Origin: Peromyscus leucopus
Taxonomy: Eukaryota; Chordata; Mammalia; Rodentia; Cricetidae
Assembly (NCBI RefSeq): GCF_004664715.2
Contig: NC_051067.1
Span: forward strand, 71,352,942-71,416,941
Direction of reading: 5' to 3'
DNA length: 64,000 nucleotides
Shown here: positions 1-12,291 of the stretch, piece after piece
Layout: each line of letters opens with the position of its first letter
Numbering within the stretch: position 1 is the first letter of the stretch
The notes under the pieces: generated by a model
The model's input: only the letters and a program-made list of their open reading frames with translations
What the model was told of the DNA's origin: nothing
The model's database searches: none
Program-made: the position numbers and the translations under genes

Positions 1-3000
1 GAGCTAACAGTTATTTTCCAGGTTTGTAATGAGGGCGGTGAAATTAGAAGCCAAGAGCTCCAGTCAGTGCGTGGCATGTACCTGGTGAACACAAGATGCT
101 GATGTCAGTGTGAAATACTGGGAAGGACATTATAACACTGTTGGTTTTTAGTCAGGTATGGAGGATGGAAGAATGAAAGTCTGAGGCCACCCTATGCGAC
201 ATAGTAAAGCTTGAATCTTAAAAAAAAGTAAAGTAAAACAGAATGACATTTATGAGGTTGGAGGAGGAAGTTCAAATTGTACAAACTAATGGAAAGTAGT
301 TTGTCAAAATTAGTGGAAGTCATGGGAGAACTCAGGCTCACCCCAAACACCTGCTTTGGAAATGAGTCCTGAAGAAAGGCTGTCTGTCACAGAAGGGAAA
401 AGCTGTATTTGTGGAAATGTTATTATAACACTATTTATAGTACCAAATGCCTCAAATATTTGACAGAACTTGAATGGTTAAATTATAGTAATCCATTTAA
501 TGAAATCTCATGCAACAAAGTAAAAGGTAATTAGAGTCCTTACATGTTAACGAGGAAAAGTAATTAAATACTAAAAAGGAGAAAGTGGCATATTATGGTT
601 ACAGTACTGTAAAATGAGCTTTCCTATGGATGTAGATTATAAAATGCGTGTTGCATTACCAAGCTGGTAGATTAAAGATGCCTCTTTTCGCGTCTAGATT
701 TTCCAGTGTGTGGAGAAGGGCCGCTGCTGGGTGGAGAGCCGTCCTGCCGAGGCTGCCTCTGCCCTGCAGTTCTGCTCCGTTATCTCAGGTTGCTTGCAGC
801 TGCCCTGAGGTGTTTCTCTCCCTGTCTGAAGAGAAAAGTGTGACTTACAGAAGAGGTCTGGGATGATGTGAATGGTGGCATCAGAGTCGGGCTCTAAATC
901 TGTCTATTCCAAGTCCGTGTTAGCCGCTGCACGTAGAGCTGGGCTGACCACTTCCTGGCAGTACTGGAGGAAACCCGCAGAAGCAGGCCGAGGCTCCCTC
1001 AGATTGAATTTGGGTCTTAAAATGGGGACAGCACTAGCAACAGAATAGAAATAGGGCGGCGGGAAACTTAAGTTAGAAAAGAACACTCTTGTCGTGTTTA
1101 GAAAGATTCATATTCAAGTTAATTTCCATCCCATAGTGTCTGGAGTTCATAAGTTGTCGGCCTGTCATATACCATGTTGAGAGAACTCGGTGTTTTCAGT
1201 CAGAAGTCAAAAGCTTCCCAATTGGATCTGGTGGGTTCTGATAAGTCAGAGGACTGGTCCACAATGTGGTGAGCCAGTCTGACGAGCACAGAGAAGCTCT
1301 GCGGAGCAGGCACACACTGGTGGGCATGTGCCATGGATGTCCTGCCTGGCTTCCTTTTTTGCCCCATCTGGGAGATATTACTGTAGTTCACAAGCAGGAT
1401 CCCACTTAGGGATCACATTCCACTTTCTTTCCATGTCCTAGATCCCGTGTAGAACTCCCACTCTAACTTAATATTTCAGAGAAGTTAGGGGCCTAGGGCC
1501 CAGATACTCCTCAAAGAGATTACTGTCTCAATTTCTCAGAAGGAAAAGGAACTACTGTCCAGTTCCACAGAAGTCACCAGGAACAGCCAAATCAAAGACA
1601 GTGAATATTTACCCCCAAATAACTGGTTTATTTCCCAATCTCCCTAAAAGTGGAATTTATCAAGATTACTTGAAAATATCCATTCATTGTCCTTTTCTTA
1701 CTATCCACGCTAAGGCACTCGATGGTTTAAAATGTTTTAGACCTTAAGTGAAATGCCAAAGGAAGTATACTTAAGGGCAAGAGGAGAAGACTGGAGGTCG
1801 GAGGTTAGCCCTTTTTTTTAGAATAGTCTTTTTTCCTTCCTTCCTAATCTTTCCCACTTTGCAAACAGGTCAGTTACTTAACAAGTCTGCCTTGATTTTC
1901 AGGGCCTGGTCTTGCTTTTGGAGGTAAGTGTCTGACCAGAAGCATGAGGGATGAGGTAAAAAGGACTGTGGGATTGTAGCCCCTGGGCAATGGGCAGCGG
2001 GCACAGAGAGGAGCCCTGTCCCCAGCCTCCCAAGCTGAACCTCTCAGTGCCATGGGCAGCCTAAATAAAAGCTCAAACTGAAGGAAAGGCGAGAAACAGC
2101 TTGGGCTTTTGAGGGAACCTCTCTACGCCTGGGCTCAAAAACAAGTGTCAGGTGTTGAGAGCTTTAGTTAAAAGCCAGGCTGTCTTTTGGTAGTAAGCTG
2201 TGGTTGGACTCAAGGCGAGTGAGGAGTACATTTGACCAGATAGTGTACAACTTAAGCCTGATTCTGTGCCAGGGGCAAGCCGAGGAAGGGGTCTCTGTCA
2301 GCAGCGGCTTCCGATGGGACTCGGACAACCAGCAGCTTCTCAGCCCCTCCTCTGTGTGAGGAAAGACTGTCCTTTCAGGTCGAGCTCCTCATGACGTCAG
2401 ACTCCTCTGCCTCTGATTGCCAGGGCCTGGCTTCCACATGTGCGCTCTTCCTCTTCAGGCCTGATTTATGTGCAGCTCAGCCCTGAGATGGAGCTTCTGC
2501 GGCCTGGGGCCTTCCTCTCAGGCCTGGCCACTGTGGACACCACACAAACATTTGCTACTTTACAGCTGCTCTTTAGAGTAGCATGTGGAAGGAATCTTAA
2601 ATATGTAGAATAATGAAATGAGAAAGGAGAAGGCTTTAAAATTTAGAATTTTTATAAATATTCATCTCCCTCAATGTGCAAATATCAGTGGCACAAAGAG
2701 GGTAGAATGGCCTAGGAGGCGACAATCAATTTTAAAACCACATACTTACTTATGAAGAAACTGCCTAAATCTACTTAACAATTTTTGAAGTAATCAACTT
2801 TTAAAAGTGCAAATTTTAATGATCAGTATTGAAGACAAGTATTAGTGATGTTGTACTAATCGTGTAAGAATAGATAAGCAGCCACTTATACTGTCTCAGG
2901 AACTGGGGAGGTGGGGGGTCATCCGGTGAGTTTGAGAACAGCCCAAGCAACAGAGTGAACCCCCATCTCAACAACAAGAACAAAGCCCCGCAGACTGGTG

Positions 3001-3401
3001 ACTGCAGACAATAATGCCGATTTCTGTAACATTTTTGCTTTCTATTTTAATATATATATTTATTTAATCTTGGAGTGCTTGTAGTACACCAAGGAAAATG
3101 AGTCTTAGAGGGTCATGAGATTTTATATATATTTTACCAAATATATGACACTTATTTCCCCAGATTCCTTTCTGATGACCCAGGTGTTAGGGAAAGTGGA
3201 AAACAAACCTCTCTTGTGTGTTTTGGGGGAGCAGAGGCCAAGTGTGTTAAAATGTCGTTCTAGTTAGAACCGTGTTCCACTGGGCAGTTACTTTGCTAGT
3301 CATTAGTGTGCATGCTGATAACTGTGATTTTCTTACATTTCTAAATTCTTGTAATTTTTGTTGTTTGTTTTTTATTTTTATTTTGTTGTTGTTATTAAGA
3401 A
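1..3401. other. SPAG6 intron, mostly unique sequence
   Basis: No exon or well-preserved transposon is visible. There are two faint SINE-like tails (about 178-238 and 2898-2985), and a GC-richer block at 2180-2560 with a perfect cAMP-response element TGACGTCA at 2392-2399. I looked for the missing N-terminal SPAG6 exons here and saw none. Confidence 0.5.
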
Positions 3402-3520
3402 CTCGGGCCTTTAATCCTAGCACTTGGGAGGCAGGCAGATCTCTGAGTTCTAAGCCAGCCTGGTCTACTGAGTGAGTTCCAAGACAGCCAAGGCTACACA
3501 GAGAAACCCTACACAGAGAA
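3402..3520 (+). repeat. B1 SINE
   Basis: This diverged B1 copy is recognised by TTAATCCTAGCACTTGGGAG near its head, then GCCAGCCTGG and CTACACAGAGAAACCC near its tail. The first few bases of the B1 head are missing. Confidence 0.85.
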
Positions 3521-4079
3521 TTTTTTTTTACACTTTAAGTATCAAATATATCTTAGCTCTTATCTACCTCTTCAAACAAAAAATTTGTGATGGAATCAGA
3601 ACTAGAAAAATGGTTAGCTTTATATCCTTTTTCATAACCCACGTTCTGTCCTTCCTCACCATTCACATTTAGCCTTTCTTCTCTCCTTTTCTATATGTTA
3701 TATCGTGCCTACATGTACATTTATTTACATATGTACATATATTATTGCCTAAGTTCCACACCATTTCTCAGATTGTATGACCTCACTTAATATTATAAAA
3801 GCCCATTATTCCTGCATTTTTTAAAATTAATTTTCCTTAGAGCCAAGTACTATTATACTGGCTGAGGAAATAATGGCAATGTTTACCCAATGTGATTTCA
3901 GAAACATTAAAAATGCTAGGCAAGGAGCTGGAGAGATGGCTCAGTGGTTAAGAGCACATCCTGCTCTTGCAGAGGACCTCTGTTCAGCTCCTAATGCCAG
4001 TGTCAGGTGGCTCACACCCACTGTAACCCCAGCTCCAGGGATGACACCCGCTGTAACTCCATGGGCACCTGCACTTACC

Positions 4080-4168
4080 TGCACTTGTGGGAATTTGCTC
4101 CACCAAAAACGTAGATAGAGGTGTGGTTTTTTTCTGGGTAGATGACTGCTTAAAACTGAGGAGGGGGT

Positions 4169-4226
<58 letters not shown>

Positions 4227-4380
4227 CGGTCGGAGACTGGATGGCTAGTTCCGTTCACCCCGGGCAGAACAGAGGAGAGCTATGGTTGTTTACTTTGTAT
4301 CCGAGAGTGTATCTCTCCCCATCTTATATCTCAATAAACCCTTGATACCCTTTGACAAACTCTCATGGATTCACTTAACA
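4080..4380 (+). mobile_element. Solo LTR of an ERVK-type endogenous retrovirus, inside a B2 SINE
   Basis: This 301-bp segment begins TGCACTTGTGG and ends CACTTAACA (TG...CA). It is bounded by a perfect 6-bp duplication CTTACC at 4074-4079 and 4381-4386. It contains a long CT tract (4172-4224) and TCAATAAACCC with AATAAA at 4333-4338. That matches the R region of class II (IAP-like) LTRs, and a 6-bp duplication is typical of the class. No internal retroviral genes remain, so the provirus was lost by LTR-LTR recombination. Confidence 0.8.
4172..4224 (+). repeat. (CT)n microsatellite within the solo LTR
   Basis: About 26 uninterrupted CT dinucleotides sit in the R/U5 part of the LTR and read as Arg-Glu repeats on the opposite strand. 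Confidence 0.95.
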
Positions 4381-4566
4381 CTTACCCACACAGATACCTG
4401 CACACACACTTAAGAAGATAAGTCTTTTAAAAAATGTTAGGTTAGATCCACTTCCAGAATTAAAAATAGACGGTGAAGCCCAGGAGACTTCCAGGAGTCA
4501 CTCAGGGGAGGGAGGCACAGCAGAAACTCGTGAACAGAGACCTTTTCTAAGAGCCTGGTGTGACTT

Positions 4567-4710
4567 TGTTGTTGTTTGTTCTAAGATAGGGTCTCTCTGT
4601 GTAGTCTTGGCACTAATTGCAGACTAGTCAGACCTTGAACACACAAAGATCCCCCTGCCTCTGCCTCCTGCACGCTGAGATCAAAGGTGTGCGCCATCAT
4701 ACCTGGCATC
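4567..4710 (-). repeat. B1 SINE, diverged
   Basis: On the plus strand it reads as an inverted B1: a T/G-rich start, AGATAGGGTCTCTCTGTGTAG, CTGCCTCTGCCTCCTG, then GTGTGCGCCATCATACCTGGC. Confidence 0.8.
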
Positions 4711-6397
4711 TGGTGTGACCTTTTAATCTCCAAGGTCTTATTTTTGTTTGCCTTTCAGGGGCCTCCCTCCTTGGCCTGTTTCCATAGAGAATTCCATCAG
4801 AACTTTGTGACCTTGGGCTGGACAGCCTTCTCCATCCTACTGAGTTTCTAGAAGGCAGGGACCTTACCTAGCACTGGGCTGAAGCAAAAGGGATACCAGT
4901 AAAGTCTGAGTAACAAACGGTGGCTTTCCTGGCAGGAGGATTCTTGTTTTTAACATTGTAGGCTAAGTGAAATCCCAACTATGGGTGCAAAGCACTACCA
5001 AGCAAGTGAAAGACATAAGAAGGTTTCTAGATAGGAAACACATAGTTTGTAAAGCTCCGGGTCCACTTACTTCACTGGGTTGGTTTCTTTTTTGCTGAGG
5101 CACTGTAGACCTGCTCAGTAGCTTGGCTTTGCTGGATCTCAGCTGTGGAGAGTCAGAGCCTAAGGTGGGAGCTGGGGTGGGCTCAGGATGCTTTCAAGCT
5201 CCTCCTACCCGCTGTCACTCAGGCCAGAGCCAGGTTTCATTGTCTTTGCTTTCTGTTCCTTGGTCTCCATTTCTTGACTTTCCCACATCTTTGAGCCTCT
5301 TTTCATAGAAGCCTGTGGAAGCGCTGCCTGCTCTGTCCAACCAGCTGGCTGTAATTTCTGTCTAAAGCCCCATTATCTGCAGATCAGTGGCCTGTTTGAC
5401 TCACTTGAGTTTTTAAAGGCGCCAGAATCATTTTGCCTTGGAAACAAATGTATGTATATGTTACCCCCTAAATCTACCATTCAATTCATATGTTAGGGCT
5501 AGATCAAGGGCTATGAGCATCTAGTAGAGGTTTGTGAAATGGGGATGAGGGAAAGACAATGACAATTGTATGTGGGAGGAGAAAGAAAAAAATCACATGA
5601 AGCATTTTCATAATACACGGAAATTTCCTCTCCATGCTTTTCTCATTTCTCTCTGCAAATTGAAATGTCAAGCAATCAGCTCAAAATTATAGCCAAATCG
5701 AGGGATTTTTGGCTATGGATGTTGCATCTTTCAGCTGTGTTGGTGAAGAACAGGGTACTGTGGGAGCCAGCCCAGTGATGTCTGCTTCCTACTGCGCACA
5801 TCCTGTGTGGTCCCTTCCCCGAACAGAAGCGATGTCTTGTAACTTCCAAGTTTGGTTCGGACAGACTGCAGGGTTTGTGCTGGATCGTGTGTTCTGGATC
5901 ACTCATTAGACACACCCTCCGGGGCCTATCGGGAAGTCCACATACTGGAAAGCGCAGGTTTCTCCCGAGACTCACGAGAACACTTGAAGTGCATTTCAGA
6001 TGACTAGAGCAGCCACCCAGCCCAGACTGACCCCTTGATTGTAGCCTGGTGAAAGACCTGAGACCCTTGGCTAAGCCATTTCCTCATTTCTGTCCAACAG
6101 AGACCACTAGGAAGTAACTGCTTTAGGTTTCTAAGTTTGGTGTGATTTATTACACAGTAGTAGATAACCAAACCAATGGTAAGCAGCTGGCCTAGACCAA
6201 AACTAAATGAATTTTGCTTTGCTTTGGAAGGGCTGTTGTTAAATCCATACTGAAGCTTTGGGACTGAAGCTTGTTCGTTTGTTTTTTAATTGTAGTTTCA
6301 CCTAATTATGAGCAACTGGTTGAATGGGATGTCAGATTATTATTAATGTAAGATGATGTTCTCAATGTGTTTCTATATCTTTTTTAAAGTTTTAATT

Positions 6398-6592
6398 GGG
6401 CTGGGGATGTAGTTCGGTTAGTAGAATGCTTGCCTAGCACATGCAGAGTGTGGACCTCCAGCTCTGTGTAAAGTGACATGCAATCCTGACACTCCCCAGA
6501 CCCAAGCAGGAGAATCAGAAATTGAAGGTCACCCTCAACAACATAATGAGATTGAGGCCACTAGCCTGTCTCAGAATAAACAAACAAATAAA
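6398..6592 (+). repeat. B4/ID-type SINE
   Basis: It opens with the ID-like head GGGCTGGGGATGTAG...GCTTGCCTAGCAC, followed by a B1-like half (CCCAAGCAGGAGAATCAG) and an AATAAACAAACAAATAAA tail. This is the ID-plus-B1 composite structure of B4. Confidence 0.75.
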
Positions 6593-6954
6593 GGGAAGTT
6601 TAGAAGTGATACAGCGGTGTAGTTTATTTTTATGACTAAAGCAAAAACCAGCCAGCCGATTTTTAAACCGAAATAGGGCATAAGGAACTGGATTATGACT
6701 TCTTGTATTTTTATAAGGAAACAGGTTGAAATATAACTTTGCAGGGCTTAGAAATTAAACAAAAATAAGTAAAGTTAAAGAAATTAGGTTTCCAGAGGAA
6801 TTGCTGAATTTGTATGCTAGAACACACGCTTTTTTTTTGTTTTTGGTTTTTTTTTTTTCATTTTGGAAGGCCTCTTCTTTTGGTGTACCGTGTATGAGTC
6901 CCCAGAGTCACTAACTCTTGCTCACATTCTCCTCTATGGTTATGAGCAGAAGCA

Positions 6955-7125
6955 GCAGCCGCATCTGTGTTATGGGAGCCCCGCCCCTTCGTCGTGTTGG
7001 CCATTTTCCCTTCCGTCCGCACAGTAGAGGGCCTTCCTCTATGAGAGCCCTGACCATGCCTGTAAGAACGCAAGGGAGAAAGAGCACCGCGTTCCATATC
7101 AAGAGAGCCCCTGCGCAGGTCCTTT
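6955..7125. promoter_or_regulatory. Small CpG-enriched block in a SPAG6 intron
   Basis: The block has a GC box (CCCCGCCCC), a YY1-like GGCCATTTTC and about ten CpGs in roughly 170 bp, against a CpG-poor background. It could be an old LTR fragment or a weak internal promoter. No gene start is recognisable. Confidence 0.3.
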
Positions 7126-7684
7126 AAGAAGGCATTAGAGTTCAGCCCGAGGCTGTACACCGGTGGTTGGGTTGGAAGCCGGCTCCCAGGTGGACGTGTT
7201 TGATTTGGCCCGCACTATGTTGGCTCACACAGAGTTCTTTTCAAAAAGAAAGTTGCCAGCCCTTAAAGGCCAGGGAGCTTCACGTTTGCGAAGGCTCTAA
7301 CAACAGCATGCCTGGACTCCAACACGGCCACACAGGGCTCCAGCTGGGAACTGCTGTCTGTTGTAGATAGAGGCCTTCCCCTTCTCCGAAGGGTCCTGTT
7401 TGCCTTACTACTTCAGGCTTTATTTAGTTTCTTTCCTAGGCCCTGCAGGCTTGACTTCACTCACTTTGATCTTAACAGACAACTTCTTAATGCACAATTA
7501 AGAAGTAAGATTGAGGGCTTAGGGCAAAGCCCAGTGGTTCACAGATGGGTAAGTCAGACCTCTGATGCCCTTTCCCCGACAGCTGCCTTCAGAGAGAGCA
7601 TCTTCTGGTTCATGAAGGCTGTCAGGGAAGAACAGCCTCTTTCTAAGTTAAACACACACCATTAAAGATTTGAAATGAGGGTCC

Positions 7685-8080
7685 TGTGCTGACTGCTGTT
7701 ACGTCAACTTGACACAACTAGAGTCATCTGAAAGGAGGGAACCTCAACTGAGAAAATGCCTTCATAAGATTCAGCTATAGGGCATTTTCTTAATTAGTGA
7801 TTGATGGGGGAGGGCCCAGCCCATTGTGGGTGGTGCTATCCCTGGGCTGGTGGTCCTGGGTTCTATAAGAAAGCGGGCTGAGCAAACCATTAAGTACAAA
7901 ACTCCTCCATGGCCTCTGCATCAGCTCCTGCCTCCAGGTTCCTGCCCTGTTTGAGTTCCTGTCCCGACTTCCTTCATTGATGAACAGTGACATGGAAGTG
8001 TGAGCCAAATAAACCCTTTCCTTCCCAAGTTGCTTTGATCATGGTGTTTCTTCAGAGCAATAGTAACCCCAACTAAGACA
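7685..8080 (+). mobile_element. Solo LTR, ERVL-MaLR type
   Basis: This 396-bp segment runs from TGTGCTGACTGC to AACTAAGACA, with the MaLR-like words GTCAACTTGACAC, GGGAGGGCCCAGCCCATTGTGG, a CCAAATAAACCC polyadenylation signal and GTAACCCCAACTAAGACA at the end. The four bases GTCC flank both ends. The subfamily assignment is from memory. Confidence 0.7.
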
Positions 8081-8107
8081 GTCCGTGTATGAAGGAGAAC
8101 ATAAGGT

Positions 8108-8272
8108 GTTTGTTTTTTGTTTTGTTTTGTTTTGTTTTTGAGACAGGGTCTCTCTATGTAACTCTGGCTGGCCTGGAACTCACTATGTAGACCAGGCTGG
8201 CTTCATACTCAGAGGTTCACTTGCTACTGCCTCCCAAGTGCTAGGATTAAAGGTATGTCCCACCAGGCCTGG
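8108..8272 (-). repeat. B1 SINE with long TTTTG tail
   Basis: An inverted (AAAAC)n tail is followed by GAGACAGGGTCTCTCTATGT, CCTGGAACTCACTATGTAGA and CTCCCAAGTGCTAGGATTAAAG, a full-length inverted B1. Confidence 0.9.
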
Positions 8273-8457
8273 TGGGAGGGGTTTGTTTTTATATGTCTGG
8301 GTTACTTTACTGAATATGTTTTTTCCAATTTCATACATTAACCTGAAAATTTAATAAAATTACATTTTATATGTCATATTTTCATTATCCATTCATCAGG
8401 TGATGGACTTCTAAGCTGCTTCTATTTCCTCGCTGTTATGTATAAAATGGCAATAAG

Positions 8458-8600
8458 CAGGATTTCATGTAGCCTAGGCCGGTCTTAAACTTGCTATGGA
8501 GCTGAGGAAGACTTTAGACTGTCATACCTACCCTTCCAAATTCTGCATTACACAACCATACCACGGAATGCACAACCACACCAAGCCTCCCATGTACTTT
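8458..8600 (-). repeat. Degenerate B1-like SINE
   Basis: Words such as TGTAGCCTAGGCCGGTCTTAAA and ACACCAAGCC suggest a heavily mutated inverted B1. Confidence 0.45.
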
Positions 8601-8765
8601 TGAAACATAGTTAAATACACTTTTAATCTGTTGAACAGTGCAAGATTATGTCACATGTTATTATATAATAAAAGATGCTTATAAATTAATTTTGAAGATT
8701 AGTTTAAAATTTAAAATGAGGCTAAGATATTTTCAAGTACTGAAGACAAGTTTCTTAGCTACACT

Positions 8766-8920
8766 TAAAAAAATAATTGATTTTTGAGACAAAGTCCTAT
8801 TATGTAGCCCTGATTGACCTGGAACTCACTGTGTAGACCAGGCTAGCATGGACTTCACAGAACTTGCCTGCGTCTGCCTCCTGAGTGCTGGGGTTAAAGG
8901 CGTGCACCACCACACCTGAC
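8766..8920 (-). repeat. B1 SINE
   Basis: It contains TTTTTGAGACAAAGTCCTAT, CCTGGAACTCACTGTGTAGA and GTGCTGGGGTTAAAGGCGTG in inverted orientation. Confidence 0.88.
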
Positions 8921-9039
8921 CTACTCTATTTATTTTTGAAACAGCTTTCGGTGAGTATCTGTGTACATACCAATCATTGCTTTCATAAGCATGTTAATTG
9001 AACATCCAAAAGCTGGCTTCTAAACAGTTTTAAAATGAG

Positions 9040-9250
9040 CTCCCTGCGGAGAGAGGGCTCAGTGGTTAAGAGCACTGACTGCTCTTCTAGAGGACTTGGG
9101 TTTGAGTCCTAGCAACCACATGGTGGCTCACAACCATTGGTGACTCCAGTCTCAAGGGATCTGACACCCTCTTCTGGCCTCTGTGGGCACTGGGCATGGT
9201 TACCGTGCACTGACCTAAGTGCAGGCAAAACATTCCCCCCCCCCCCCAGA
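9040..9250 (+). repeat. B2-type SINE ending in a C14 run
   Basis: It contains GAGAGGGCTCAGTGGTTAAG, AGCAACCACATGGTGGCTCA and ACCCTCTTCTGGCCTC. The tail is disturbed by a homopolymeric C run near 9235-9248. Confidence 0.85.
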
Positions 9251-10964
9251 CACCAAAATAGCCAGCTCCCCGAGATTTTTCTTAGGAGAAGTTTTAGATG
9301 TGCAGAATTTTCTGGATGTTCGGTTCCTGTTGCCCTTTGTGTAGAGTAGAAAAGCAAAGGGGGGGGGGGGGGAGAAGGCAGCAGGTGGGAAGCACTTCCT
9401 GGAATGAAGCCCCTGCACACATTTCCTGGAATGCACCACAGACCAAGGCCTGGTTCTGCTCTGTGCCTGTGAAGTCTGTTCCTGCAGTCACCTGGATCCA
9501 GTTCTAGTCTAGAACACACTTTTACTCTGTTTACTTCCTCCAAGTCTAGCCAAGTTTCCAGCCAGCAGGAAGCACACTCTGAATCCTTAGCAAGTGAAGG
9601 AAGATGTGGACATATGGACATACAGCAAGCACAGGACAGAAAAGAATTGTATCTGCGTGTTTCTAGCTGTAGGTTACAGAATATTGACCATAGTGACTTA
9701 AACAATAAGAACTTTTAAAAAAAAATTATGTCAGGTGACATAAAGTTCAGAGTCATGGCAGTTCCAAGCTGAACAGTGTCATGGAGGACCCAGATGTTTT
9801 TCATTTTTGTACTCAGCCATCTTCAAAATATTGATGATGTCTTCAACAAGATGGGGGTAAGCGTGCCAGATGTCATTTGCAGACATGCCCATACCCGGTG
9901 AAAAAATAGCACTGTTTGCTATTGTGAATCTTAGTCTATTGCAGAAAAGCTCTTTATAAAGACTCAAGTAGACTTCAGCTTAGGTCCTTTTGGTCAAGAT
10001 GGACTCCCAAGCCCACGGCCTCACTGACAAGTATGCTGGGTATACACAAGTGGTCACTAGCTTGACACACTAGGAAGCAGTAATTGAGAAAAGAAGGGAG
10101 AGACACCATTGAAAAGAGAGTGGGGTTGAAGGCAGGATGTGTACCACATTCCCAGGCTAATGTGTCCTCACCTGGGGAAGAACAGCTAATAGAGACTGCA
10201 GGTGTGAAGGTCATAGGTCATATTATTTCTAAGGAACACCATGTGGCATTCAAGGGCAGATCCCAGCATCGTTGGACCATATACATTTACTGATGTAAAG
10301 GATGGGAGGATCTAAGCACAGAGTCGCTGGGCCTAGTGCAGGTCCTTGGAAATTTTATCACCGTATTGCAAATCTTTTACCAGGGATGCTCCCAGCCTCC
10401 TGACACCTAACAACACTGCTCTGTTGCAGAGCAGCATAGGGTGGAGCCAGGTAGCATTTCAGGACGTGTGTTTTATTATTAATGGTGCAGCATTTGGGGG
10501 GTGGAGCATTTGTTACTCCAGCATCCAGTCCATGAGAAAATATATGCATATTATAAAATAGGTGTCTTAGAGAAAGAACCGTAAGTTTTTGTTATTAATG
10601 ACTTATTTATTTAGCTGGAGATGCTTTAATATTTCCTTTAAAGAGTTGAAGTTCACTGTGTGCTCTTTACTCCTGGAAACTGTATGAGAGTGAAAGCCCT
10701 GAAGTGAATTCATCTTTCTACTTTCTGTAGATAAATGTTTGGCCAATTGTCTCACTTTCTTTCCTGCAGCTGTGAAAAATGCTGTGAGGGAGACAGGATT
10801 TGTCACAATTCCAAGTTTCAGCCCGTCAGGGCAGGGACATCACAGTGGGAGGAACTTGAAAGAACTGGTCATGTTGCATCCATAGTCAAGAGCAGAGAGG
10901 AATGAATGAAGTCATCCATGGTAGTGCTCAGTTTGCAGTCTCAGTCTTACAGAGCCCAGGGTCC

Positions 10965-11130
10965 CGGCTCAGAGAATGGTATTGTCCACAATAGGTCTCC
11001 CCACATCAATTAACTTATCAGACAATCCTTCTCAGACACTCTTAGAGGCTAACCTTAATCTACACAGTCCCTCACAAGTGTGCCTGGAGGTCTGCCTCCT
11101 GGGTGTCAAGTTGACAGTATTTACTATCTT
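10965..11130 (-). repeat. Fragment of a MaLR-type LTR (tentative)
   Basis: Words such as TCTCCCCACATCAATTAACT, CAGTCCCTCACAAGTGTGCC and GTGTCAAGTTGACAG resemble inverted MaLR LTR sequence, including the complement of the GTCAACTTGACAC motif seen in the copy at 7685. The boundaries are approximate. Confidence 0.4.
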
Positions 11131-11296
11131 GTCCTTTACATTCCAATGGGCACATATAAAACTGATATTACCACATAACACCTGTATGATTTGGGTTGGT
11201 TTGAATCTCTCAGGAGCCTGTTAATTAACAGGAAATTTGAGCGTTGAATTTAGAAACGGCACACACTGAACTTTGTATCTCTTCTCTTTCCCTTGA

Positions 11297-11298
11297 GT

Positions 11299-11362
<64 letters not shown>

Positions 11363-11363
11363 A
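11297..11363 (+). repeat. Compound microsatellite (TG)n(GA)n
   Basis: About 20 TG units change directly into about 13 GA units. It is a simple repeat in the intron before the first exon of this window. Confidence 0.95.
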
Positions 11364-11483
11364 ACTGGGATTGCCTTCTGTGCCTGCTGTCCTGGCCATC
11401 TTCCGGTGGATGGCGCAGCAGATACTTCTGAGGGACCTGCTACATTGTTGTGTGGTACCCAAGTCTTTCTGATATTACGTTTG

Positions 11484-11518
11484 TAAAAAAAACAAAACAA
11501 AACAAAACAAAAACCAAA
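11484..11518 (+). repeat. (AAAAC)n simple repeat
   Basis: Repeated AAAAC units without a recognisable SINE body upstream. It may be an orphan SINE tail. Confidence 0.8.
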
Positions 11519-12234
11519 AATCCCTCTTATTTCCCCAGGTTTTTGAGATGGCAGCTAAACTTCACTTTTATATCATATTACACACCAGATTTTTTTTTTT
11601 AAATTCAAACATTTGCTAATGAATGTAGTGTTAATTTGTAGAAGTGTGTCACAGGCTCCAGAACTTAATGACCCTGGTACATGATAACCTTCCATTAATA
11701 CTTGTTTAATGAAAGAATGAATAAAATGTTTGTATATTATTGAGACTTCAATTATGATAATTTGAGGAAAACAAATTATAGACACTAACCTGTATTTGCT
11801 AACAATAGAAAATGTAGTATTACCAATCTTTTGAAAAATTAAGTATTTTCTTCAAATTAAAGACTAAAGTGACATGGTAAATAGCTATTTTAGCTCGACA
11901 ATTAAGACATTTATTTATATCTAAGGCAATAGAAATATGGGGAAATACAGATGTAATTTGGGAGGGAGGAAGAAATTGGAGAAATGGTGTGTGTGACTCC
12001 ATGGGACCACACATGCATCAGGAGTAGAATGTGTTACTGGACAGAGCTTCCTGCTTCTCAAATGGCATTTACTGCATGTGTACTATAAGGGTCTGCTCCA
12101 ACGTCTTTCATTCTCTGAAATGTAAAATTATTATTTTATAGCTGTTTTTTTGGACATACAAGTAAATCAATATGCATATTCAAAAGATATTTGTTTGCCC
12201 TCTGTATAACATGGTAATATAAATTTATTTCTTT

Positions 12235-12291
12235 ATCTAAATTATCTATATTATCTATATAGATATAGATATATCTAAATTATCTATATTA
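12235..12291. repeat. AT-rich direct repeat
   Basis: The 19-mer ATCTAAATTATCTATATTA occurs at 12235-12253 and again at 12273-12291. Between them lies the self-complementary TATCTATATAGATA. Confidence 0.8.

Larger units (their letters stand above)
3924..4429 (+). repeat. B2-type SINE split by a solo LTR
   Basis: The tRNA-derived head GAGCTGGAGAGATGGCTCAG starts at 3924. The 3' part ends in TAAGTCTTTTAA near 4429. Imperfect target-site duplications of the form AAAATGYTAGG flank the element (3910-3920 and about 4430-4441). Positions 4080-4380 are a later LTR insertion and not part of the SINE. Confidence 0.85.

Noticed and set aside
3941..4258. Arg-Glu repeat open frame on the minus strand
   Set aside because: It comes from the (CT)n tract of the solo LTR.
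9109..9705. 198-codon minus-strand open frame
   Set aside because: It crosses a B2 SINE and homopolymer G/C runs, has no family resemblance, and sits inside a SPAG6 intron.
11486..11518. Possible SINE at the AAAAC repeat
   Set aside because: No B1 or B2 body lies next to it on either strand.
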